The notes under the pieces: generated by a model
What the model saw: the letters and a program-made list of their open reading frames with translations, nothing else
Told to the model about the DNA's origin: nothing
Databases searched by the model: none
NCBI GenBank assembly: GCA_903871735.1
Contig: CAIQHU010000045.1
Location: forward strand, 1 to 39,797
From: an uncultured beta proteobacterium
GTDB taxonomy: Bacteria; Pseudomonadota; Gammaproteobacteria; Burkholderiales; Burkholderiaceae
DNA: 39,797 nt
Reading direction: 5' to 3'
Program-made: the position numbers and the translations under genes
Shown here: in pieces, positions 1 to 9,700 of the stretch
How positions within the stretch are numbered: the stretch's first letter is position 1
Layout of the letters: each line of letters opens with the position of its first letter

Positions 1-123
1 CATGATCTCGGGTTCAGAGATCAGTTCTCCAGTAAAAGCACGTGGCGACCACCGCTCAAGAAATTGCGCATCAATGGGGAATTCTGCTTTTCGATTATTA
101 ATAATGGATGACGCTTGGCTCAT
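1..123 (-). CDS. Nitroreductase family protein, N-terminal part (cut by window start)
   Basis: An open frame of 41 codons starts with ATG at 123-121 and runs off the left edge. It contains FLERWSPRAFTGE, typical of the N-terminus of nitroreductase-fold flavoproteins that begin with a FLxRWSPRAF block. Such proteins use FMN and NAD(P)H to reduce nitro groups, quinones or related substrates in the cytoplasm. A purine-rich GAAGAA stretch just upstream of the ATG could serve as ribosome binding site. Only the first ~20% of the protein is visible, so substrate and full length cannot be judged. The following 170 bases up to the next gene show no further gene. Confidence 0.6.
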   Translation of the reverse strand, partial: MSQASSIINNRKAEFPIDAQFLERWSPRAFTGELISEPEIM

Positions 124-293
124 TTCTTCAATTCCTAAAAAGTTAAGTTCATATTTTACTAGCTGAAAAGGCTTTTGAAAATCTAGATTGTCAGGTCATC
201 AAGCTTCAGTTCAGTGGCCCTCTGAAGGAGAATACAGTGGCATAGATCAAGAAGATTAAAAGGTTGAGGCTATCAAATACACCACAGCGTCAA

Positions 294-1286
294 TTACTCT
301 GGCACAATCCCAGCACTTTTTAAGACCTTTGGCCACTTGGCTACTTCAGATTTAAGCATGGCTTCTGTCTCTACATGATTCATTTGAATAATGCGTCCAC
401 TACCCTGTTGTAATTTTTTCCGTATATCTGCGGATTGTATGGCAATATCAATTTCACTTCGCAGTTTTTCAACAATTACTTGCGGAGTTTTAACAGGGGT
501 AAACAAACCAAACCAAGTTTCCATCTCCAAATCTAAGGTACCCGTTTCAATGACTGTCGGAATCGAGGGAGCATCCGGTGCACGCTGCCTGCTAGATACA
601 GCAAATCCTTTGAGTTGATTACTTTCTAAATAAGTTCGGGCAGTAGTCGTGTTATCAAAAAATAGATCTAAGCGCCCTCCCAATAGATCAATATAGACTG
701 GCTGGGCGCCTTTGTAGGGAACTAATTGGATATCTACATTACCCATACCCTTAATTAAAGATGCCAAGATGAATTGTCCCGTTCCTGGGCCGCTCGCACC
801 AAAATTCAATTTCCCAGGATTCGCTTTGGCATAACTAAGCATATCCTTCATCGTATTAAAAGGTAAATCCTTTCTGCCTACCAAAGTATAGGAATGAGAA
901 ACTACCAAACGTAATGGAATAAAGTCCGTTAGCGGGTCATAACCCAGATTTTTATGAAGTCCAACATTTAATGCCATATTTGAAAGGCCACCTACGATCA
1001 AGTGATAGCCGTCTGCTGGTGCTTTTGCAATAACTTGCGTACCTGCTAAGGTACCACCGCCAGATCGATTCTCTACAACAAATTGTTGCCCCATTTGCTC
1101 AGATAATTTACTACCCAGCACCCGAGCAACTAAATCAAAGCCACCTCCCGGCGCTGAAGGCGCAACGATACGGACGGGTTTATTGGGGTAGTCTGTTGGA
1201 ATCTGTTGGGCAGATAAATGGCTACCAATGAAAAAGAAAAGAATTGAGCTAGTGAATATTTTTAATATGTTTTGTAGAGAGTTCAT
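294..1286 (-). CDS. Bug/TctC-family periplasmic solute-binding protein
   Basis: A 330-residue protein with an N-terminal signal peptide (hydrophobic ILFFFIGSHLSA, cleavage probably after LSA). It has the Bug family order: YPNKPVRIVAPSAPGGGFD near residue 33, a VVENRSGGG segment near 70, and APADGYHLIVG near 90. Bug proteins bind carboxylates such as tricarboxylates, dicarboxylates or aromatic acids in the periplasm for tripartite tricarboxylate (TTT) transporters or for sensing. No TctA or TctB membrane partner is near, which is common in Burkholderiales where Bug genes are greatly expanded. The ligand cannot be predicted. The upstream sequence shows no strong Shine-Dalgarno, so the start is less certain than the family call. 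Confidence 0.88.
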   Translation of the reverse strand: MNSLQNILKIFTSSILFFFIGSHLSAQQIPTDYPNKPVRIVAPSAPGGGFDLVARVLGSKLSEQMGQQFVVENRSGGGTLAGTQVIAKAPADGYHLIVGGLSNMALNVGLHKNLGYDPLTDFIPLRLVVSHSYTLVGRKDLPFNTMKDMLSYAKANPGKLNFGASGPGTGQFILASLIKGMGNVDIQLVPYKGAQPVYIDLLGGRLDLFFDNTTTARTYLESNQLKGFAVSSRQRAPDAPSIPTVIETGTLDLEMETWFGLFTPVKTPQVIVEKLRSEIDIAIQSADIRKKLQQGSGRIIQMNHVETEAMLKSEVAKWPKVLKSAGIVPE

Positions 1287-1529
1287 TGGGCAAATGTTTT
1301 TGGAGAAGATGCTCTAAATTCTACATGAAACTGCAAATAAGATGGCGTATTTATATTAGCCAGCATACCGGTACTTTAAAAGTAACTACCCTTTCAAGAA
1401 AAGTGGCGTAAGCTTAAATAGTAAGATATTAGTAAAACTATAGATACGAGATCGTCTTTAATATAGATTGATGAACTATAAATATCAACTTGGCACCCTC
1501 TTTTTGAATACCCCTTCAAGGTTTAATAT

Positions 1530-2231
1530 TTAACCTTTGACTCTATCTAACCATAAATTCCATGATCTTTGAATTTGACTATCATTTGCAGCAGATGCTT
1601 TTTCTGCTTCACTAATGTTCAGGTAAGTTACTTCCCCCATATGCATGGCTTGCACTTGTAATTTGGCATTCATTTCTGCATAAATAGATCTGTAAACAAC
1701 TTGCTCTATGGAGTTACCAACCACAGTAGCACCATGTCCACGCATCAGCACACAGGAATTTTTTCCTAAAGACTTTGCCAGAGCCTCACCTAAATATACA
1801 TCCCTAATTAGCATATCGGACTCTTCATCCATGTCTCTAATTTCAAAAAAAACAGAACCTTGACCTAAAAATCCAGCCATATGATAGACCGGCTTTAAGG
1901 GAATATTCGTTACTCCAAATGGAATGACACTAGCAGAGTGATGGTGAACAATGGACATAACATCAGGCCGTGAACGATAAATTTCACTATGAATAAATCT
2001 TTCTACATAGGGTCGACCAGGATTTAAACTCAGCGCATTACCAGCAAAATCGTAACAAACAATATCTGTTTCACAAACTAGTGCAGGAGCTCTATTGCAA
2101 GACAAATAAAAGGACTCCGGCAAAGTGTCATTACGAACACTAATATGTCCGAAGCCATCTACCACTCCTTGGTCATACAAAATATGATTGGCAATCACCA
2201 AATTACCCACTAAGTCTTTATTGATATCCAC
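1530..2231 (-). CDS. Class II aldolase/adducin family protein
   Basis: About 233 residues, usual for the class II aldolase/adducin family (fuculose-phosphate aldolase fold). A conserved zinc-site pattern is visible: GHISVR near the N-terminus, SIVHHHSAS in the middle and MRGHGATVVG later. These match the histidines that hold the divalent metal in this family. Members cleave or decarboxylate small hydroxy-acids or phosphorylated sugars in the cytoplasm; non-sugar members occur in catabolic clusters. The frame is open to a TTG at 2243, but a GGAG motif sits at ideal spacing before the GTG at 2231, so that start is preferred. Lying beside Bug proteins and an aminotransferase suggests small-acid catabolism, but the substrate is unknown. 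Confidence 0.85.
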   Translation of the reverse strand: MDINKDLVGNLVIANHILYDQGVVDGFGHISVRNDTLPESFYLSCNRAPALVCETDIVCYDFAGNALSLNPGRPYVERFIHSEIYRSRPDVMSIVHHHSASVIPFGVTNIPLKPVYHMAGFLGQGSVFFEIRDMDEESDMLIRDVYLGEALAKSLGKNSCVLMRGHGATVVGNSIEQVVYRSIYAEMNAKLQVQAMHMGEVTYLNISEAEKASAANDSQIQRSWNLWLDRVKG

Positions 2232-2337
2232 AACACTCTCCAAATAAAAGGATGCTACAGCATACCTTCGGCTTTACTCAATGCGACCTATTGCATGAAA
2301 TTCTGAGCATCTTAGGACATATTGAATAATTAACGTC

Positions 2338-2351
2338 GAATGATAACATTC
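2338..2351. promoter_or_regulatory. Inverted repeat upstream of the class II aldolase gene
   Basis: GAATG-ATAA-CATTC is a perfect 5-bp inverted repeat with a 4-base spacer, about 107 bases before the preferred start of the class II aldolase gene, in the AT-rich gap between it and the aminotransferase gene. It could be an operator. Short repeats of this size also arise by chance in AT-rich DNA. Confidence 0.2.
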
Positions 2352-2428
2352 TTATTTTAATTAATTTTGTTCGTTATCGGACTAGCTTGTCATTACGAAT
2401 AACATGAGCTTTATTCAAACAGATTGCA

Positions 2429-3742
2429 CTAGAGGCGATTCAAGGCATTTGTAAAACGTTTCAAGAGCTCTTGAACTTCTAACTCAGAAATAATCAGTGG
2501 TGGACAAAAAGCAATCGTATCGCCAATAGCCCGAACAATTAACCCCTCTTCTTCAGCAATACGAGCGCATTTAGCACCATAATTAGGCGCAAGTTCAACC
2601 CCAGCTAATAAGCCAATACCACGTACTTCTTTGACTAAAGAGTGACTTCGAAGATTCATGAGTCCACTAACCAGACTAGGTCCAACTTGTTGGACATGAT
2701 CAACAATATGAAGTTCTTCGTAAATTTTCAACGTCTCTAGAGCAACAGCAGAGGCAACAGGATGACCAGAGTACGTCATCGTCAATCCAAAAAGGCCTAA
2801 TTCACCACTTTGCCGCTCTATAGCTTCATAAACCCGTGAGCAAATCATGAGTGCCGAAATGGGTATATAAGCACTAGACAAGGCCTTAGCACAAACTAAT
2901 AAATCGGGTTGAAGTTGCATAGTGGTCGATCCAAACATCTTACCAGTCCGTCCAAATGCAGTTACTACCTCATCACAAACTAACAAAATATCATGCTTCT
3001 TAAGAAGAATTTGAAGCTGTTCATAATAGCGCGCAGGTGGAATGACGATACCACCTGCTGCCATCACGGGCTCCACAAAAAAAGCAGCGATTGTGTGTGC
3101 TCCCTCTTCATGGATTAGTTTTTCTATATCGGCGATTAACCGATCACTATAGTTATCCTCTGTTTCACCGGGGTGGGCATGCCGAGAAAAATGCGGGGTT
3201 GAAACATGTAAAAATCCTGGTAGAGGTAAATTAAACTTTTCATGCGCATAACGAACTCCTGAAAGGCTTGCTGAGGCAATCGTATTGCCATGATAAGCCA
3301 GCTGATGCGATATGAATTTCTTTTTTTCAGGCTGTCCAAGGGCATTCCAAAAATACCAACTTAGACGCGCCGCACAGTCAATCGCCTCTGAGCCAGTGCT
3401 AGCAAACCAAATTCTAGACATAGGGACAGGTGCCATGGATAGTAATTTTTCTGCTAATTCAATCACGCGTGGGTGACTTTTGTGATTAGTTAAGGGGTAG
3501 TAAGCTAACTCCATCATTTGCCGATGGGCCACGTCAGCTAGTCGCTCGTTTCCATAACCCAAAGCAATACACCACAAACCAGACATCGCCTCAATATAGT
3601 CACGTCCATGGATATCTTGAACCCACACTCCTTTACCAGACTGCATTACACTAGCACCACGCTGGGCATGAGCTGATAAATTGGTGAGCCCATGCACTAC
3701 AGCTAGAGCATCACGGGTTGGCAGAGAATCATTCGTTGACAT
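2429..3742 (-). CDS. Class III pyridoxal-phosphate aminotransferase
   Basis: About 437 residues, the normal size for class III (omega) aminotransferases. Visible landmarks, counted from the ATG at 3742: GSEAID around 117-122 (phosphate binding), AYHGNT around 149-154, CDEVVTAFGRTG around 256-267 with the PLP-contacting Asp, and the catalytic Lys in VCAKALSSAY at about 286. The enzyme would move an amino group between an omega-amino acid or amine and a 2-oxo acid such as pyruvate. The frame extends to a TTG, but AAAGGA lies eight bases before the ATG at 3742, so that start is preferred. With RidA, aldolase and Bug proteins nearby it may serve amine or amino-acid catabolism; the amino donor cannot be named. 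Confidence 0.9.
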   Translation of the reverse strand: MSTNDSLPTRDALAVVHGLTNLSAHAQRGASVMQSGKGVWVQDIHGRDYIEAMSGLWCIALGYGNERLADVAHRQMMELAYYPLTNHKSHPRVIELAEKLLSMAPVPMSRIWFASTGSEAIDCAARLSWYFWNALGQPEKKKFISHQLAYHGNTIASASLSGVRYAHEKFNLPLPGFLHVSTPHFSRHAHPGETEDNYSDRLIADIEKLIHEEGAHTIAAFFVEPVMAAGGIVIPPARYYEQLQILLKKHDILLVCDEVVTAFGRTGKMFGSTTMQLQPDLLVCAKALSSAYIPISALMICSRVYEAIERQSGELGLFGLTMTYSGHPVASAVALETLKIYEELHIVDHVQQVGPSLVSGLMNLRSHSLVKEVRGIGLLAGVELAPNYGAKCARIAEEEGLIVRAIGDTIAFCPPLIISELEVQELLKRFTNALNRL

Positions 3743-4059
3743 CAGGCATCCTTTCAAATCAAAGTCGTATTACCTATTAAATTAGCTCGATATTCCCATA
3801 TCAAGACCAATAAACACACAAGTAGAATTTAGTTAAGTTCAATAGGTATCGATTAGGAATATCATCAAATTGTGAAGATAATAAATAAACAGGTAATTTC
3901 AAAAAAGTGTAATTGATGTTTACCAACTTCGCATATTCAAAGTGCAATTCAATTTGCCTTTAAATCATTCCTCTATGACCAATGTTCTTGAGCTCTACCC
4001 AAAGTTCATTAAGGCTTTGCGAGCTAAAGTACTGTGCAACCGATAACACATTATTTCAT
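3743..4059. other. Intergenic region, no gene seen
   Basis: About 317 AT-rich bases between two minus-strand genes. No open frame with protein-like composition was found on either strand. An ATCGATTAG stretch at about 3848-3856 resembles the right arm of the inverted repeats at 27311 and 33030 but lacks the left arm. The promoter of the aminotransferase gene is presumably here; no convincing -35/-10 pair could be picked by eye. Confidence 0.4.
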
Positions 4060-5022
4060 CTAATTGATCTTCGCACCAGATGCCTTCACAATTTTCAACC
4101 ACCGGGCTGATTCAGACTCAATAAATTGGCCAAACTGGACCGGTGTGCTACTTAGGACATCCATGCCCTGAGCTTGTAGCTTTTCACGCACCGCAGGAAG
4201 AGCGAGGATACTAAGGATGTCCGAGTTGATTTTTTGAATTACTAAGTCAGGTGTCCCAGCAGGAGCCGCCATTCCAAACCAAGCAGAAACATTAAATCCA
4301 GGCAGGCCCTGACTTGCTAGACTAGGTACATCAGTCCACCAAGCAAGTGACTTTTCAGAAGTTACACCAAGCGCCCTTAATTTTCCAGCTTTCACCTGTG
4401 CAATTGCTACAGGCACACTAGCAAATGCCATAGTGACCTGCCCTGATAAAACCGCACTGACACTCTCCGGTGTGCTTTTATAGGGCACATGGAGGAGTTT
4501 TACCTGCCCCAAACTAGACATCACTTCACCACTCAAATGCTGTGAAGTGCCACTTCCACCCGAGGAATAAGATAACTCACCTGGTTTTTTAGCTGCCTGA
4601 TCGAGTAATTCTCTAAGAGATTGGGCAGGGTTAGACGGGTGCACTACGAGTACATTCGGATTTGCCCCCATCAACATAATTGGCGCAAAATCTTTAATCG
4701 GATCAAAGGACATACTCGGATACATCGCAGCATTAATGGCGTGCGTGCTAATGGTGGCTAATAATAATGTGTGACCATCAGCAACTGATTTAGCTACAAA
4801 ATCAGCCGCCACATTTCCGCCAGCTCCTGGCTTATTCTCTACGATTACTGGTTGGTTTAATTTTTTAGACCACTCGTCAGATACAATACGAGCCAATATA
4901 TCAGCCGATGATCCAGGGCCTATCGTTACAACTATTTTGATGGGCTTCGTCGGAAAGGCAAAGCCAACATTCATTAACACTACTAACAGCGCGCAAAATA
5001 CTGCTTTAAGAGAAAAAAACAT
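4060..5022 (-). CDS. Bug/TctC-family periplasmic solute-binding protein
   Basis: About 320 residues with an N-terminal signal peptide (MFFSLKAVFCALLVVL, cleavage near FAF). The Bug pattern is present: FPTKPIKIVVTIGPGSSADI, VIVENKPGAGGNVAADFVAK and VADGHTLLLA. It should bind a carboxylate in the periplasm. The frame continues to a TTG at 5043 overlapping the RidA stop, but an AAAGG motif precedes the ATG at 5022 and the signal peptide then starts naturally, so that start is chosen. It lies 17 bases downstream of the RidA gene on the same strand, almost certainly co-transcribed. No TctAB partner is adjacent. Confidence 0.88.
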   Translation of the reverse strand: MFFSLKAVFCALLVVLMNVGFAFPTKPIKIVVTIGPGSSADILARIVSDEWSKKLNQPVIVENKPGAGGNVAADFVAKSVADGHTLLLATISTHAINAAMYPSMSFDPIKDFAPIMLMGANPNVLVVHPSNPAQSLRELLDQAAKKPGELSYSSGGSGTSQHLSGEVMSSLGQVKLLHVPYKSTPESVSAVLSGQVTMAFASVPVAIAQVKAGKLRALGVTSEKSLAWWTDVPSLASQGLPGFNVSAWFGMAAPAGTPDLVIQKINSDILSILALPAVREKLQAQGMDVLSSTPVQFGQFIESESARWLKIVKASGAKIN

Positions 5023-5039
5023 ACGATAAACCTTTCTAG

Positions 5040-5441
5040 TCAAATGACGGCAACAGCTTGTATTTCGATCACAATTCCAGGCCTTGCAAAGTGCGAAACT
5101 GTAATTAATGCGCTAGCAGGATATTTACCCGGACTAAATTTCTCGGAACGGATTTTTACAAATTGATCGCCAAAGCGGGGATCATTAATAAATACGGTCA
5201 TGGTAACTAGATTGTCCAAAGTTCCATCTAATCTTCTCAAGGTCTGATCGATGAGAGAAAAACAAGCATGTGCTTGGGCAGAAAAATCCCCCGAAATATC
5301 ACGTCCATCTAAATCAGTTGTAGTTGTCTGACCAGCTAGCCATATAGTTCGTCCGCCTTGCGTAATGACCGCCGGTGAAAAAGCGCGCGATGCTTGCATC
5401 GCATTTGGTTCAAGATAAGTTATTTTTGCTGAATCAGACAT
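5040..5441 (-). CDS. RidA family (YjgF/YER057c/UK114) protein
   Basis: About 133 residues, the normal RidA length. Typical blocks are FSPAVITQGGRTIWLAGQ near the N-terminus, ASALITVSHFARPGIVIEIQAVAVI at the C-terminus (the conserved Arg that holds the substrate carboxylate in imine deaminases appears in FARPG), and MTVFINDPRFG in between. Canonical RidA hydrolyses reactive enamines/imines made by PLP enzymes; many paralogues act in specific catabolic routes. An AGAAGGA motif five bases before the ATG at 5441 fixes the start; a longer version to 5474 is less likely. The PLP aminotransferase 1.3 kb away is a possible source of enamine, which is an inference. Confidence 0.88.
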   Translation of the reverse strand: MSDSAKITYLEPNAMQASRAFSPAVITQGGRTIWLAGQTTTTDLDGRDISGDFSAQAHACFSLIDQTLRRLDGTLDNLVTMTVFINDPRFGDQFVKIRSEKFSPGKYPASALITVSHFARPGIVIEIQAVAVI

Positions 5442-5469
5442 TATATCCTTCTCATAATTAACATGTAGC

Positions 5470-5483
5470 GACATGCTTATGTC
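5470..5483. promoter_or_regulatory. Inverted repeat in the divergent ridA / binding-protein spacer
   Basis: GACAT-GCTT-ATGTC, a perfect 5-bp inverted repeat, lies between the divergent RidA gene (start 5441) and the binding-protein gene (start 5539), just after a separate ACATGT palindrome at 5461-5466. The position between divergent genes suits an operator, but no regulator gene is adjacent. Confidence 0.25.
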
Positions 5484-5538
5484 AAAATATCATAACCGAA
5501 TTACTTGCAATACTGCACTTTTTTAGGATACAGGCCTG

Positions 5539-6399
5539 ATGTCATTAAAAACCACTATTCGTATTGCCTATATATCAGGGGGATTTCCCTTGTGGGCCTT
5601 GTATGTCGCCAATGAAAAAGGCTTCTTTAAGAATGCTGGTTTTACTTGTGAGTTTACCCAGTCAGCAACATCAAATGCCCAAATGATTGGCCTCCAACAA
5701 GGGCAATATGATATTGGGTTACAACTGCCAGATCATATTGTAAGAGCTACGGCTAATGGTCATCCAATGCGGATCATTGCTGCGCAGTCGCACCCACCTG
5801 ATGTGGGGTTAATTGTCGATCATGGGATTCAAAATCTTGCGCAATTAAGAAATCAACGCATAGCAGTCGATGGGGCTAATACAGGATATTCAATCTTATT
5901 AAAAAAACTTTTGCTATCTGCAGGGCTTACTCTAGAGGATTATGAATTAATTGAGGTCGGTGGCACTAAGGAGCGTCTTGATTATATGAAGTCAGGTCAA
6001 GTAACGGCCTGCCTTCTCAATCCACCCTTTGATCAAGAATTAATACAACTTGGCTATATCAAGCTTACTTCAACCGTGCAAGCCTTTCCAGAATATCCAG
6101 GGCCGGTGGTTGCTGCCATGGATTCATGGATCAATCAAAATCGTAGCACGGCACTGGACTTTCAAAAGGCCTGGCAGGAATCCTGGGAATGGCTAATCGA
6201 TCCGTTAAATACCTTACCTGCTATAGAAATTGCCATTCAACATTTGAATGCTACTGAGATGAGCGCCCAAAACACCCTCAAGAATATTCAAAAAAAGGGA
6301 GCTCCTGGCATCAGTCTAAAGGGCATTACCCAGGTGATTGATATGGTCCTTGCATCGCAGGATCAGCGACCAAAACCAGAAGAATTACTTTTTAGGTGA
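5539..6399 (+). CDS. NMT1/THI5-like (SsuA-type) substrate-binding domain protein without signal peptide
   Basis: A 286-residue protein that starts directly with the ligand-binding fold (IRIAYISGGFPLWALYVANE, then KGFFKNAGFTCEF). This is the NMT1/THI5-like type II periplasmic binding fold seen in ABC binding proteins for sulfonates, pyrimidines and nitrate. The GGTKERLDYMKSGQVTACLL segment resembles the hinge and second lobe. There is no N-terminal hydrophobic segment and no lipobox, so the protein as encoded should stay in the cytoplasm. It could be a THI5/NMT1-like enzyme or a sensor, or a binding protein whose export signal was lost. No ABC permease or ATPase gene is adjacent. A related lipoprotein is encoded at 26264-27283. 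Confidence 0.75.
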   Translation: MSLKTTIRIAYISGGFPLWALYVANEKGFFKNAGFTCEFTQSATSNAQMIGLQQGQYDIGLQLPDHIVRATANGHPMRIIAAQSHPPDVGLIVDHGIQNLAQLRNQRIAVDGANTGYSILLKKLLLSAGLTLEDYELIEVGGTKERLDYMKSGQVTACLLNPPFDQELIQLGYIKLTSTVQAFPEYPGPVVAAMDSWINQNRSTALDFQKAWQESWEWLIDPLNTLPAIEIAIQHLNATEMSAQNTLKNIQKKGAPGISLKGITQVIDMVLASQDQRPKPEELLFR

Positions 6400-6430
6400 T
6401 CATTGATTAGAGCAACCGCTTATTTCTCAA

Positions 6431-6751
6431 TCAAGTTGATTTAGAAATAAAGTAGGCCTTAGGAACACTGGTATACCAAACAACTCCATCGCCAACCTGA
6501 CCTGTTTTACAAACGGTTACTATTTTTTCCATGAGTATTTCAGCAATTTCGTCGTTACACACAATTTCTATCCGAATCTTTGCAGAATAATCTGTCAGTT
6601 CTTCTCTGATGTTGGCCTTCATCGTCTTTGATGGCGCACTACACCCCTCTACGCGCGTTACAGTCATACCAGGAAAATCTGGGGTTTCCATTAACATAAG
6701 TCTTAAAGCGGATAACTTATTTGGCCGAATTATTGCCTTTAATTCAATCAT
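6431..6751 (-). CDS. PII-like signalling protein of the metal-efflux operon
   Basis: A 106-residue PII-fold protein. The N-terminus (MIELKAIIRPNKLSALRLML) and the C-terminal half (IRIEIVCNDEIAEILMEKI, then TGQVGDGVVWYTSVP) match the PII/GlnB pattern, including the TGxxGDG nucleotide loop. The T-loop region (about residues 37-52) differs from GlnB/GlnK and has no Tyr at the uridylylation position. Its ATG overlaps the stop of the RND pump gene (shared ATGA), so it is the last gene of the efflux operon. Unusual PII relatives beside heavy-metal RND pumps are a known group (PII-NG); their ligand and target are poorly understood. A role in sensing metal or nucleotide state for the pump is inference. 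Confidence 0.8.
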   Translation of the reverse strand: MIELKAIIRPNKLSALRLMLMETPDFPGMTVTRVEGCSAPSKTMKANIREELTDYSAKIRIEIVCNDEIAEILMEKIVTVCKTGQVGDGVVWYTSVPKAYFISKST

Positions 6752-9700
6752 GCTTCTACCTCTTTATCTTCAAATGATCTATATAAAACTGGCAACACTA
6801 AGAGTGTTAATGCCGTCGATGTAATCAATCCCGCGATTACAACAATTGCCAAAGGACGGGTTACTTCTGAACCTGGGCCTCCGGAGAACAACATTGGTAC
6901 AAGGGCTAACATCGCTACAGAGGCAGTCATCATAACAGGTCTAAAACGGTGCCCACAACCGTGCGATAAGGCATCTTCCATACTATAACCATCCTCACGT
7001 AATTGCTTAATAAATGAAATCAAAACAACCCCATTTAAAACTGCAATGCCCCATAAATTAATAAATCCTACAGTCGCCGGAACAGATAAATATTCGCCAG
7101 CTAGTAATAATCCAAATACGCCACCAATCGAGGAAAAAGGAAGCACTAAAATTATAAGACTTGCTAGTCGTAAGGATTTAAAGAGCATAAATAGTAAGAA
7201 AAATATTGCCAATATAGTTAGGGGAACAATAATCGTCAAGCGCGCCATGGCACGCTGCATATTTTCGAATTGTCCACCCCATTCAAGGCTATACCCCTCC
7301 GGTAATTCGATCTGCTGATCGATTAAACTCTGGGCTTCTTTAACGAAACCTCCTAAATCACGCCCTTCCACATTCACCCCAACTACTAAACGACGCCTAC
7401 CTGACTCCCTAGAGATTTGGGCAGGCCCCTCAACCAAAGAAATATCAGCCAAATCGCGCAAGGCAACTTGGGCACCATCTTGAGAATATAAAATAATAGT
7501 TTCTATGGCATCAATCTTATCGCGATAGATAGAGGGATATCGAAGAACCAGAGGGAAGCGTCTCTCACCCTCATAGACTGTGCTGGCCTGCTTGCCACCA
7601 ACAGCTGTCTCGATGACCTCATTAATGTCTGAAACATTAATACCATAGCGCGCTATGGCGTCTCGATCAATTTTAATATTTAAATAATTTTGGCCAGATG
7701 CCTGCTCAATCCGAAGATCATTACTACCTTTCATTTTGACTAAAGTTTGACCTATTTGTGAACCTAATTTCTGTAAAGTAGCTAAATCTTCACCAAATAT
7801 TTTTACCGCAACTTGTGAGCGAACACCGGAGACCATTTCATCGACTCTTGCAGCAATTGGCTGAGAGATAGCTAATTCAATTCCTGGAAGGGTTTTTAGC
7901 TTTTCACGGATGAGTTGGGCGATAGCCTCCTGACTCAGTTCCCTTTCTCCAAGAGGCTTTAATGTCACGATCGGATCAGATTCGTTTGGCTGTCCGGGAT
8001 CGGCGGGTGATTCCCCTTTACCAAGACGGGAAACGACCATCTCAACCCCTGGAATGGTCATGATCCTTTTAGTCGCCTCAAATTCTAATTTAATCGATTC
8101 ATCTAAAGAAATATTGGGGGCGCGCGTAATTAAAGGGGTTATTGAGCCCTCTTGCATCACTGGAATAAACGCCTTTCCTAAAAATATAAAGACAACGATG
8201 CTGGCCCCTAAAGCATATATAGACCGCCTCACAACTGCTTGCGGATTAGCTAAAGACCAGCTTAAGCAGTAGTCATAGTAACGACGTAAAAATTTGATAA
8301 TTTTTGTGTCTGCCTCACTGCCGCCTTTCAGAATATAGGAACACAGTACTGGCGATAAGGTAAATGAAAGTATCAATGAAATTGATAAAGCAATTGCGAT
8401 TGTAATTGCCATGGGAGCAAACATTTTTCCCTCCATGCCCTCTAATGACAATAATGGCATGAATACTAGAATAATAATTCCAACTCCAAAAAGAACAGGC
8501 TTGCCAACCTCTGAGGCAGCTTCTAGAATAATTCGATTTTTTGATTCGCCCGACTTGAGTCGCTCACCCAATTTTGAAAAGGTATTCTCTACCACCACCA
8601 CAGAACCATCCACCATAATTCCAATAGCAATAGCTAGTCCACCCAAAGACATCAAATTCGCCGAGATACCGTAACGGTTCATGACTAAAAATGTTAATAA
8701 AGGTGTCAGAACGAGCGTAGCGACCACGATCAGGGAAGATCGGACATCTCCTAAAAAAAAGAACAATAAAATAATTACAAGAATTACTCCTTCAATTAAT
8801 ACTTTTGCGACATTCGACATTGCCGCATTCACCAAATCAGTTCGGTCATAAAATGGCACAATCTGTAAACCATCTGGTAATAATTTATTTTCATTAATAT
8901 GGGCAACTTTGATCTTAATGCGGTTGACGATTTCACGCGCGTTACCACCCCGAATCATTTGAATAATGCCCGCCACACTCTCTGTGTCGCCGTTCTTAAT
9001 AGCCACGCCTTGTCTTATTTCACTGCCAACCGTTACCTCTGCAACATTTTTAATAAAAACCGGAATTCCTTTTACTTCTTTGAGAATAATTTTACTAATG
9101 TCGTCTGGCTTTGTGATTAAACCAAGCCCACGAATTAAATAACGTTCGGCATAGCTGGGTAATTGTCCGCCCCCAGAATTAGCATTATTTCTTGCTAATG
9201 CTTGATATACATCTTGTAAGCTAATTTGGTAATGCCGAAGTCGTTCAGGATTGACTAAAACTTGATACTCTCTTGAGTACCCGCCTTGCGTATTGATTTC
9301 GGCAACTCCTGGCACGGATCGTAACATGGGGCGAACAATCCAGTCTTGAACTGCTCGCCGTTCTGTTAATTCATCAATAGTTAATGCCCTATTCCGGTCC
9401 GAAGGGTGATCTAGGGTGTATTGAAACACCTCACCCAAGCCAGTTGAGGGCGGAGCTAGAACCGGTGTAACGCCTAAGGGCATTTTTGAGGCAACTTCAA
9501 TTAATCGTTCTGTAACTAACTGCCTAGCGAAATAGATGTCTGTTTTATCATTAAATACCAAAGTAATAATTGCTATCCCGTTACGATTTAGGGAGCGCAT
9601 TTCCGTTAGTCCTGGCAAGCCAGCCATACCTAACTCAATCGGAATAGTTACAAAGCGCTCAACCTCTTCAGGAGATCTACTAGGGGCCTCTGCAGCTATC

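Noticed and set aside
6399..6412. GATCATTGATTAG as another copy of the catabolic-region inverted repeat
   Set aside because: It lies in a convergent gap between gene ends, where an operator is not expected. It shows that GATTAG-like words occur by chance.
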